Below, piece after piece: positions 1 to 5,102 of a stretch of 5,116 bases of DNA (positions are counted from its first letter, which is position 1; every line of letters starts with the position of its first letter). The notes below the pieces were generated by a model that was not told the origin of the DNA, searched no databases, and saw only the letters and a program-made list of their open reading frames with translations. This stretch comes from SFEL01 sp964392455 (lineage in GTDB: Bacteria > Bacillota > Clostridia > Christensenellales > CAG-138): positions 1 to 5,116 of the forward strand of contig CAYMPG010000055.1 in assembly GCA_964392455.1 (NCBI GenBank), given 5' to 3'. Made by a program: the position numbers and the translations under genes.

Positions 1-25
1 GGCGGCATGTACGGCGAAAACGGAA

Positions 26-43
26 CAAAGCCGTAAGGCTTTG
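26..43 (-). terminator. Hairpin 1, weak terminator candidate
   Basis: CAAAGCC (26-32) and GGCTTTG (37-43) form a perfect seven-pair stem around GTAA. Read on the minus strand, the hairpin is followed by TTCCGTTTT, a broken T-rich tail, so it could end the operon transcript about 190 bases beyond the stop. The tail is not a clean U-run. Confidence 0.3.
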
Positions 44-51
44 ATTCCCTG

Positions 52-99
52 CATGATTTGCCGCCCGGTAAACCCCGCAGGGTTTATAGGCAAATCATG
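52..99. repeat. Hairpin 2, nested inverted repeat
   Basis: CATGATTTGCC (52-62) pairs perfectly over 11 bases with GGCAAATCATG (89-99). Nested inside, TAAACCC (69-75) pairs with GGGTTTA (80-86) around a CGCA loop. The two stems are separated by small unpaired segments at 63-68 and 87-88, giving a long two-tier stem-loop. Confidence 0.75.
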
Positions 100-100
100 T

Positions 101-120
101 AAAAACCCCCGTAAGGGATT
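101..120 (-). terminator. Hairpin 3, weak terminator candidate with U-run
   Basis: On the minus strand AAATCCC, a TTACGG loop and GGGTTTTT form a short stem (three C-G pairs, a T-T mismatch, three A-T pairs) merging into a run of five T. This is the only hairpin of the array with a clean T-run on the operon's strand, but the stem is short. Confidence 0.3.
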
Positions 121-124
121 TATT

Positions 125-150
125 CGCACAGGGGTAAAAGCCCTTGTGCG
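125..150. repeat. Hairpin 4
   Basis: CGCACAGGGG (125-134) pairs with CCCTTGTGCG (141-150) over ten positions including one G-T wobble, around a six-base loop (TAAAAG). The wobble suggests pairing may be preserved despite substitution. Confidence 0.7.
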
Positions 151-153
151 CCC

Positions 154-181
154 TCACGGAAAAGCCATAGCTTTTCCGTGA
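154..181. repeat. Hairpin 5, perfect 12-bp stem
   Basis: TCACGGAAAAGC (154-165) and GCTTTTCCGTGA (170-181) are perfect inverted repeats around a four-base loop (CATA). There is no T-run on either side, so it is not a standard intrinsic terminator. Confidence 0.75.
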
Positions 182-184
182 CCC

Positions 185-213
185 TCGCTCAAAATCCACA
201 GGATTTTGAGCGA
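185..213. repeat. Hairpin 6, perfect 13-bp stem next to the DUF4956 stop
   Basis: TCGCTCAAAATCC (185-197) and GGATTTTGAGCGA (201-213) form a perfect 13-pair stem with a three-base loop. It begins 20 bases after the DUF4956 stop codon. With no U-run on the minus strand, it may protect the mRNA 3' end rather than terminate transcription. Confidence 0.75.
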
Positions 214-230
214 AAGGCGAAAGGCGAAGG
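210..230. repeat. Three tandem copies of a heptamer
   Basis: GCGAAAG, GCGAAAG, GCGAAGG follow one another directly between hairpin 6 and the DUF4956 stop. The last copy differs by one base. The tract is short and could be replication slippage. Confidence 0.6.
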
Positions 231-232
231 CT

Positions 233-883
233 TTAGCTTATCACATCTCCCTGATGGGTAATGAGGGTAGCATCATATATGCCCTCCACCCTCAGGAACT
301 TTTCAACGAAGCCGGTCTCATTGTCCTTGAGCCTGAGCTCCATGGTGAGCTCTATGCTGTCGGGGCGCACTACCTTGCTCTTTACCCGTGCGCCGGGGAG
401 CTGCTTGGTCATCTTGCGAACGGCGTCTGATGCAATCTCATTGTAGTGGAGTATGAGCAGATAGCCCATGCCGCCCTTGCTCTTGCCGGCGGATATTACC
501 AGCAGGAATATACCTATTACGATGCCGGCGATTATGGCCACATCGTAAAACCTGGTGCCTATGGCTATGCCCTGACCTACCGCCCAGAATATGAATACGG
601 TATCCAGAGGGTCCTTTATGGCGGTGCGGTAGCGGACGATGGACAATGCACCCACCATGCCCAGGCTCAAGGTAAGGCTGTTATTGATGAGCATGAGCAT
701 GAGGGCCGTGACTACGGTCATCATCACGAGGGTTATGCCGAAGCTGCGGGAATACATTACCCCCGCAAAGCTCTTTTTGTAGATGAACCAGATGTACAGG
801 CCCACCACAAGGCCTATGGCCAGGGTGATGATCACCTGCAGGGGATTCATGGTGATTGAGAAAAGATCGCTGGTGCTGAGCAT
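233..883 (-). CDS. DUF4956 family integral membrane protein
   Basis: A 216-residue protein with hydrophobic segments at about 14-34, 47-67, 93-109 and 111-131. Between the second and third lies the family signature, GMVGALSIVRYRTAIKDP (75-92) followed by an FIFWAVGQGIAIG stretch. The charged, conserved RYRTAIKDP loop next to the membrane is the likely functional core. Residues 139-216 are hydrophilic and form a small alpha/beta domain, probably cytosolic. Family function is not established; it resembles MgtC-type small membrane proteins in layout, which is an impression rather than a shown homology. It is the last gene of the operon, 36 bases after the VTC-type polymerase, and DUF4956 genes are often seen beside VTC and CotH genes. 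The start at 883 is fixed by an AGGAGG seven bases upstream; the alternative Met12 has no ribosome binding site. It ends with TAA right before a hairpin array. Confidence 0.92.
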   Translation of the reverse strand: MLSTSDLFSITMNPLQVIITLAIGLVVGLYIWFIYKKSFAGVMYSRSFGITLVMMTVVTALMLMLINNSLTLSLGMVGALSIVRYRTAIKDPLDTVFIFWAVGQGIAIGTRFYDVAIIAGIVIGIFLLVISAGKSKGGMGYLLILHYNEIASDAVRKMTKQLPGARVKSKVVRPDSIELTMELRLKDNETGFVEKFLRVEGIYDATLITHQGDVIS

Positions 884-890
884 TTGTTTT

Positions 891-896
891 CCTCCT
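891..896 (-). promoter_or_regulatory. Strong ribosome binding site of the DUF4956 gene
   Basis: AGGAGG on the minus strand with seven bases (AAAACAA) before the ATG at 883. It decides the start in favour of Met1 over Met12. It looks stronger than the sites of the two upstream genes, so the membrane protein may be translated most efficiently. Confidence 0.85.
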
Positions 897-919
897 GTAA
901 TTGGGCGTATATTGGCTGA

Positions 920-1657
920 TTAAAATTCAAACTTTCTGCACAGGCAGTATTTGCTTACTGCGCTGCGTATATTTGCGGCAGGCTGTATGAGCTCCCGTAT
1001 CCAGGTGGGAAGGTAGGCATTAAACTTTACCTCCATCACCATGGCATAGTCATCCACCACAGGGTAGGTGGGCTGCTCAAAGTCAAACAGGCTCACGCCC
1101 CTGTATGCGGTGCGTATATCCTTATCGAAGGTTATCCGCACATCCTCAGTGGGGAAGGTATAGGCCTCCCGCACATAGTCCACTATCACCACAGGCCTCA
1201 GTGCCTTTGTGGCAAACTCTGCAAACAATACCCTTGCAAAGGGCTCGGGGCGGCTCAGCAGGAAGGAATAATCCCCGCTGCACAGCCTGTCACATTCCTG
1301 CCGGGAAAGGTTTACGGACTGCTTGGCAATATAGCCATTGTCCTTGTGCTTTCTTTCCAGCTTTATCACGTCATCCCGGCCATTGTATATGCGGATGCGT
1401 ATCTTGTCCCTGTCGTTTACGCCATCCAGCTTTTCCTGGAGGGCAGCATCATAGGGGGTATCAAAGTAGAGGCTGCGGATAAAATACTCGCCGCCGTTTC
1501 TGCGGGCATTTTCATCCTGCTCCATGGCGGCCCTGAGCCTGCGTGAAAGCAGCTCATAATCCGCCCGGTTTAAAAAGTATTTCAGCTCATGCCTGTAGCT
1601 GAGGGGCCTTTGCCTTGGCTTTTTAGCCCGCCTGGCCCGGGGCTGCTTTTCTGCCAT
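920..1657 (-). CDS. VTC domain polyphosphate polymerase-like protein
   Basis: A 245-residue soluble protein with no membrane segment, about the usual length of stand-alone bacterial VTC-domain proteins. It carries the ordered motifs of the CYTH/triphosphate tunnel fold: YRHELKYFL (21-29), YFIRSLYFDTP (58-68), KIRIRIY (85-91), IKLERKH (98-104) with Lys112 beyond, DYVREAY (160-166), VRITFDKDIR (173-182), VMEVKFNAYLP (207-217) and SAVSKYCL (232-239). The alternating basic residues (Arg87, Arg89, Lys103, Arg163, Arg174, Lys211, Lys236) and acidic metal ligands (Glu24, Glu101, Glu209) expected to line the tunnel are present. In yeast Vtc4 this domain makes polyphosphate from ATP with a divalent metal; the same reaction is inferred here. 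The first 18 residues are an unusually basic tail. It starts two bases after the CotH stop, so translation is probably coupled. Other tunnel enzymes use triphosphates or thiamine triphosphate, so the exact reaction is not certain. Confidence 0.92.
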   Translation of the reverse strand: MAEKQPRARRAKKPRQRPLSYRHELKYFLNRADYELLSRRLRAAMEQDENARRNGGEYFIRSLYFDTPYDAALQEKLDGVNDRDKIRIRIYNGRDDVIKLERKHKDNGYIAKQSVNLSRQECDRLCSGDYSFLLSRPEPFARVLFAEFATKALRPVVIVDYVREAYTFPTEDVRITFDKDIRTAYRGVSLFDFEQPTYPVVDDYAMVMEVKFNAYLPTWIRELIQPAANIRSAVSKYCLCRKFEF

Positions 1658-1659
1658 TT

Positions 1660-4599
1660 TTATCCAAACACCTCCTGCATATAGGAATCGCTGAGACCCA
1701 GCGCCTCCTTAAGGTCTGCCTTTATGGCGGCGGGCCTGTCATTGGCAAACTGGCGTATGCGCTCTATCTCCTTCACAAAGCCCTCATAGCTGCCGGTACA
1801 TTCCCCGTGCTGCTTCTGCCCCATGAAGGTTTCCCCGTTAAACTTGGTGCGCTCCCGCTCTATTTCGCTCTCCACCGTGGCATACAGCATATCCACCGCC
1901 GCCGTCACCCTTTCCGGGGTAAAGGCGGTATTGAGAAGCTCAGCAAAGCGCCGGCAGAACTGGTCCTTCCACTCTTTATTTGCAAGGAGGGCGTTAAACA
2001 GGCCGCTTGCCGCCGGGGCATCCCCCCGCCGCAGGGTCACGGTCTTGTGGGAAACATTGGTAAAGCCCCAGCAGAAGTCATAGTATATCCACTTCCACTT
2101 GCCGCCGGGCAGCTTGTAATACTGGATATTGGCATAATCCGAATTGCCGGTATACAGCTCGCAGATCATGTAATCCATAAAGCTGGTAACATCCACCCTG
2201 TCGCAAAGGTATTTGTAATTTTCCCCATTGGACAGGTCGTGGGTCTTGAGCCATGCCATAAGCTCGGTCCATTCCTCATTTGTGCCGTAGGATACCCGGG
2301 TGCTGGCCTTGCCGATGAGCATATCCGTGGTATTCTCGGTGCCCTCATGCTGGGCCACAAAGAACCTGTTGCGCTTTTCCTTCATGAAATACACGCCCCA
2401 GTATTCTCCATTGAGATACAGCACATAGGGCTTGTAGGCCTGATAGAGGAAATTCACATCGGTGCCCTTGAGTATCTCCACGGCCAGCTCATCCCTTATC
2501 TTGGAGCGGTTCTGGTCCTGGGCGCCTGCCCTGAGCACCACCGCCTTATAGCTGCCGTAGCCCCTGTCCTCCGGGAAAAACTCATAATTGAGCCTGCTTG
2601 CGCCGTATTCGCTGCGGGCGATAACATTAAAGCCCTTCTGGGCACGGCCCCTGCCGAAGGCGCCGGCTATGCTTATGCCCACATTCTGGGCAAAGGCCCT
2701 CTGGCCATTCTGGTCAAATACCTCAAAGGAGGCAGGCCGCTCCCACTCATCGCCGTTTTCGAAATAATTGGCGGTGGCAATGGCCTCGCCATAGGGGAGG
2801 GAAGCATCGTACTCCTCGCCGTAGGCGTATATGCCGGACTCACTGTCCCAAAGGTTATCGGGATCTGTTACCAGAGTGACCACGGGCAGGGTATGGTTTA
2901 CGCTGTCTGTGGTGAAAAGGTAGGTGCCGGTGGCTGCATCCCCCGTAAGGCAGCCATCCCTGAAGGCTGCCGCCCGCACCACGGTATTTTTGCTGAGGGT
3001 GATGGGGGAGGTATACAGGGGGGAGGAGGAGGTTGGGGTGGTGCAGTCCGTAGTGTAGCGTATCACCTCATCCGCCTCTGCACTAATGGCAAGGGTAAGG
3101 GAATCTGAATATATGCCGGGGGTAATATCAAAGGCCGGGGTGGAGGTGACTCCGCTGTAGCCTGTGCCATTGGCTGAGCCGGGGGTGGGGGAGGTATAGT
3201 ACATCCGGTTATCCTGGGAATCTCTGCCGTAGCTGAGGCCGGATTTCATTCTGCCCGCGCTGAGCTTATCCATTAGCTTGCCCTCAGGGTCAAAGAGGAA
3301 AAGGCTCTCACCTGAGGAGCTGATATTAAAGTTCAGACGGGCTGTATTTTTTTTTTGTGCAGAGTCCCCCTCTGCCTGAAGCAGTATATACTGGCCTGCG
3401 CCTATGGTGGTTTCCGGGAATACCCACTTTGCCGGGTTATTGGGGTTATTGGTAAGGCCGTAGCCTGTAAGGGTCACAGATTGGGAGGTGGAATTATACA
3501 GCTCCACCCAGTCAAGGGTCTGGCTGCCGTAGGCGCTGCCAAATTCGGATATATACACGCCGGAAAGGGGCAGCCGGTTATCCCGGGAAAAGGCCTCGTA
3601 GCCCGATGAGGTATTGGGGTAGCCGGGGGTGGGCTGGGAGGTAAGGGAAAACTCACCTGTGCCATCTGGAGTTCGGGCCATGGAGGCATCCGCCTCCATG
3701 CGGGAGTAGCTGAAGCTATCCAGTATGCGGCCGTTTGCTGAGGACAGCACCACATCCTCCCCGTATGCCCTGAGGCCAAAGGGTGCGTGCAGCTCCCCGT
3801 TTATCAGCCCCTCGTTGCCGGAAAGGAATATTACAAGATACCCTCCCGGGGCAATGGTGGTGCCCTCTGGCAGCCGGTATTTCATGGGCTGGGAAAGGCT
3901 ATCGCTTATGCCAAAGCCGGATATATCCAGCTCCTGTGCAGTGGAGTTATACAGCTCTATCCAGTCTGAATAGACGCCGAAGCTATCCAGTATGGTGGTG
4001 GCATTTGAGGCCATGAATTCATTTATATACAGGCCCATGTCCTCGGTGGACATAAGCTCCGCCTCATAGGCGGCTATGCCCTGCTGGCTGTTTTCATAGC
4101 CGGGGCTGGGCTTCATTGGGGCCCATGTGCCGTCATTCTGCCGGGAAAGGGTCATGCCGGTCTCAACGGACATAAGGTCTGCACTGTCCACCACTCTTGA
4201 GGTGGCATCAAACAGCACTGCCTCCTCCTCGGCATTCAGCTTGAAGGGCGCATGCATATCGTCCGAAGCCTTGCCGGAGCACCATACCACAAGGTACCCG
4301 CCCGGCTCCAGCACCGTGCCTGCGGGGAATACATACTTTGGCCCCTCAAGAAGGCTGTCGCTCAGGCCGTAGCCGGATATATCCGCCGCAGAGCTTCCGC
4401 CATTGTAAAGCTCTATCCAGTCGGGATAATCGCCATTGTTATCCGGAACTGAGCCCTTGTTGCTGAGCATTATTTCATTTATACGCAGGGAATCCACTGA
4501 AGGGGCGCTGCCGCCCGTATTCAGCTTCAGTACAAATACTATCAATACCGCCAGCAGCGCTATGCTGACCAGCAGCGATGTAAGCCGCTTTCTTCTCAA
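1660..4599 (-). CDS. Membrane-anchored CotH kinase family protein with three lamin-tail domains
   Basis: A 979-residue protein. Residues 1-7 are basic (MRRKR) and residues 8-25 form a hydrophobic helix, so it is probably a signal anchor or uncleaved signal peptide with the rest outside the membrane. Three lamin-tail (LTD) repeats follow at about 36-165, 190-327 and 346-476. Each has an INE/SEF-type strand, a DW(I/V)ELYN motif (59-66, 211-218, 362-369), a GYGLS-type motif and a closing (S/T)PG. About 488-562 matches the chitobiase/hexosaminidase C-terminal type (IRYTTDCTTPT). About 572-905 is the CotH domain: NLWDSESGIY (582-591), LRAGAQDQNRSKIRDEL (689-705), LYLNGEYWGVYFMKEK (727-742), ANIQYYKL and WKWIYYDFCW with Asp841. 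Bacillus subtilis CotH is an atypical protein kinase acting on spore-coat proteins; the substrate here is unknown. The start is TTG: no ATG or GTG lies between it and an in-frame upstream TAG, and the next Met (44) would remove the anchor. A weak AAGGA lies 11 bases upstream. Confidence 0.93.
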   Translation of the reverse strand: MRRKRLTSLLVSIALLAVLIVFVLKLNTGGSAPSVDSLRINEIMLSNKGSVPDNNGDYPDWIELYNGGSSAADISGYGLSDSLLEGPKYVFPAGTVLEPGGYLVVWCSGKASDDMHAPFKLNAEEEAVLFDATSRVVDSADLMSVETGMTLSRQNDGTWAPMKPSPGYENSQQGIAAYEAELMSTEDMGLYINEFMASNATTILDSFGVYSDWIELYNSTAQELDISGFGISDSLSQPMKYRLPEGTTIAPGGYLVIFLSGNEGLINGELHAPFGLRAYGEDVVLSSANGRILDSFSYSRMEADASMARTPDGTGEFSLTSQPTPGYPNTSSGYEAFSRDNRLPLSGVYISEFGSAYGSQTLDWVELYNSTSQSVTLTGYGLTNNPNNPAKWVFPETTIGAGQYILLQAEGDSAQKKNTARLNFNISSSGESLFLFDPEGKLMDKLSAGRMKSGLSYGRDSQDNRMYYTSPTPGSANGTGYSGVTSTPAFDITPGIYSDSLTLAISAEADEVIRYTTDCTTPTSSSPLYTSPITLSKNTVVRAAAFRDGCLTGDAATGTYLFTTDSVNHTLPVVTLVTDPDNLWDSESGIYAYGEEYDASLPYGEAIATANYFENGDEWERPASFEVFDQNGQRAFAQNVGISIAGAFGRGRAQKGFNVIARSEYGASRLNYEFFPEDRGYGSYKAVVLRAGAQDQNRSKIRDELAVEILKGTDVNFLYQAYKPYVLYLNGEYWGVYFMKEKRNRFFVAQHEGTENTTDMLIGKASTRVSYGTNEEWTELMAWLKTHDLSNGENYKYLCDRVDVTSFMDYMICELYTGNSDYANIQYYKLPGGKWKWIYYDFCWGFTNVSHKTVTLRRGDAPAASGLFNALLANKEWKDQFCRRFAELLNTAFTPERVTAAVDMLYATVESEIERERTKFNGETFMGQKQHGECTGSYEGFVKEIERIRQFANDRPAAIKADLKEALGLSDSYMQEVFG
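1671..1676 (-). promoter_or_regulatory. Ribosome binding site of the VTC gene, inside the end of the CotH gene
   Basis: AGGAGG on the minus strand, followed by TG, lies 13 bases before the ATG at 1657. It is formed by the last codons of the CotH gene (Gln-Glu-Val). Stop and start are only two bases apart, so ribosomes finishing the CotH gene can reinitiate. The spacing is longer than the usual optimum. Confidence 0.7.
3347..3356 (-). repeat. A10 homopolymer inside the CotH gene
   Basis: Ten consecutive A on the coding strand encode part of Gln415-Lys416-Lys417-Asn418 in the third lamin-tail domain. The reading frame is intact across it. Such tracts are prone to replication or transcriptional slippage. 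A shift here would give a product with two and a half lamin-tail domains and no kinase domain. Confidence 0.8.
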
Positions 4600-4629
4600 T
4601 GTATGCCGCTTCCTTATTTTTCTGATTAT

Positions 4630-4641
4630 TGCCTATAGGCA
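4630..4641. promoter_or_regulatory. Perfect 12-bp palindrome at the expected transcription start (operator candidate)
   Basis: TGCCTATAGGCA is a perfect inverted repeat lying 5 to 17 bases downstream of the -10 hexamer, so it covers the predicted +1. The position suits a repressor operator. It could also form a weak hairpin (four-pair stem, TATA loop) at the 5' end of the mRNA. No second copy was noticed in the window. Confidence 0.35.
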
Positions 4642-4646
4642 TAAGT

Positions 4647-4676
4647 ATTTTATCACAATTGGCCCATTAACGCCAA
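4647..4676 (-). promoter_or_regulatory. Probable sigma-A promoter of the cotH-vtc-DUF4956 operon
   Basis: Read on the minus strand, TTGGCG (4676-4671, 4/6 to TTGACA) is followed after 18 bases by TAAAAT (4652-4647, 5/6 to TATAAT). A TG one base upstream of the -10 makes it an extended -10 element (TGATAAAAT). The stretch upstream of the -35 (about 4677-4712) is A+T-rich and could act as an UP element. The expected start near 4640 gives a leader of about 40 bases. No comparable promoter is visible in front of the two downstream genes. Confidence 0.6.
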
Positions 4677-4820
4677 CTCTACATGAAAACTTAACAATAT
4701 ATAGCATATTTGGCCGGGAGCAGGTGGGTAAAGGGGGGCTGTGGAGGCGGGCGAGGGATTGTAAAGGCCGGGATTGCATATACAGCCTATTTAATCCATC
4801 TGCGCTATCTTCACCCTGTC

Positions 4821-4853
4821 ATTGCGAACCATCCCGCAGGATAGTGTGGCAAT
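4821..4853. repeat. Imperfect palindrome of the ATTGCGA...GGCAAT interspersed type
   Basis: ATTGCGAACCATCC, then CGCA, then GGATAGTGTGGCAAT form an imperfect inverted repeat: outer ATTGC/GCAAT and inner ATCC/GGAT pair, with mismatches and a one-base bulge between. Together with the preceding TGTC and following CCG, it resembles a short palindromic element I recall as scattered in intergenic regions of many bacteria including clostridia. Copy number in this genome cannot be seen from the window. Confidence 0.6.
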
Positions 4854-4893
4854 CCGTTTCTATTACAGTTGTTAATAAGAAAATAAGCAGAGA

Positions 4894-4913
4894 CAAGCGT
4901 CTTTGTTCGCTTG
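4894..4913. repeat. Short hairpin, six-pair stem
   Basis: CAAGCG (4894-4899) and CGCTTG (4908-4913) are perfect inverted repeats around an eight-base loop. No T-run follows on either strand. Confidence 0.4.
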
Positions 4914-4953
4914 GCATGGTTTATCTATACCCAGCCCACCACCCTTCAAAGCA

Positions 4954-4976
4954 GCTTTTTGCCTTACGGCAAAAGC
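4954..4976. repeat. Hairpin with TTAC loop
   Basis: GCTTTTTGCC (4954-4963) pairs with GGCAAAAGC (4968-4976) around TTAC, with one unpaired T. The core CCTTACGG is the reverse complement of the CCGTAAGG core of hairpins 1 and 3 at the other end of the window. Confidence 0.6.
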
Positions 4977-5022
4977 GGGCCTTCTAACCAAATATTCGCC
5001 GCAGGAAGGGGGCGCTATATAC

Positions 5023-5036
5023 AGGCCTTCGGGCCT
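5023..5036. repeat. Short hairpin with UUCG-type tetraloop
   Basis: AGGCC (5023-5027) and GGCCT (5032-5036) flank TTCG, a very stable tetraloop in RNA, although the usual C-G closing pair is present only when read on the plus strand. No U-run follows. Confidence 0.5.
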
Positions 5037-5050
5037 AGTGTGTAAAGGAA

Positions 5051-5079
5051 GCTGTGGGCGAAGCCGACTGAGGGATTGT
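5051..5079. repeat. Degenerate copy of a clostridial-type intergenic repeat
   Basis: GCTGTGGGC, GAA, GCCGACTG forms an imperfect stem (six of eight positions pair) followed by AGGGATTGT. It resembles an intergenic repeat I recall as abundant in Ruminococcaceae (CAATCCCTCAGTCGGCTTCG-like on the other strand). The recognition is from memory, and the two mismatches suggest decay. Confidence 0.45.
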
Positions 5080-5084
5080 CTTTG

Positions 5085-5102
5085 CAGCATGAAAGGATGC
5101 TG
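5085..5102. repeat. Small hairpin and a repeated GGATGCT word at the right edge
   Basis: CAGCAT (5085-5090) and ATGCTG (5097-5102) form a six-pair stem around GAAAGG. GGATGCT (5095-5101) recurs at 5110-5116 at the window end, so a further repeat unit may continue outside. Confidence 0.4.

Larger units (their letters stand above)
26..213. repeat. Array of six consecutive stem-loops downstream of the operon
   Basis: Six inverted repeats stand side by side: 26-43, 52-99, 101-120 (weak), 125-150, 154-181 and 185-213. Stems have 7-13 pairs and innermost loops 3-6 bases. The stem sequences are unrelated to one another, so this is not a tandem repeat of one unit. CCC spacers (151-153 and 182-184) separate the last three. 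No open reading frame with a credible start occupies the region. It may be an operon-end structure, a structured RNA or a cluster of palindromic elements. Confidence 0.75.

Noticed and set aside
26..213. CRISPR array
   Set aside because: There is regular spacing of hairpins but no repeated sequence unit; each stem is different and there are no uniform spacers.
206..430. Plus-strand frame of 74 codons starting in hairpin 6
   Set aside because: Starts inside an inverted repeat and continues antisense to the conserved C-terminal domain of DUF4956.
446..859. Open frame of 137 codons on the plus strand opposite the DUF4956 gene
   Set aside because: Rich in His and Tyr in a pattern produced by reading membrane-protein codons backwards; no credible start signal.
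884..919. Separate promoter for the DUF4956 gene
   Set aside because: The 36-base gap contains a ribosome binding site but no -10/-35 pair, and the gene is better explained as part of the operon.
2931..2956. Hairpin TGGCTGC/GCAGCCA around a CCGTAAGG core inside the CotH gene
   Set aside because: It lies in the coding region of the hexosaminidase-type domain with a 12-base loop; GC-rich Ala codons make such pairing likely by chance, so it was not grouped with the intergenic hairpins.
1807..3108. Open frame of 433 codons on the plus strand inside the CotH gene
   Set aside because: It is exactly antisense to a gene with clear domains, has low-complexity Gly/Ala/Ile-rich composition, and no ribosome binding site or family motif. 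It arises from codon choice on the other strand.
4436..4987. Plus-strand frame of 183 codons across the CotH promoter
   Set aside because: It reads through the start of the CotH gene, the promoter and the ATTGCGA-type repeat. The CHCEPSRRIVWQS stretch is a known type of spurious translation of that repeat.
4872..5090. Minus-strand frame of 72 codons upstream of the operon
   Set aside because: It consists almost entirely of hairpin and repeat sequence, with no ribosome binding site and no protein-like pattern.
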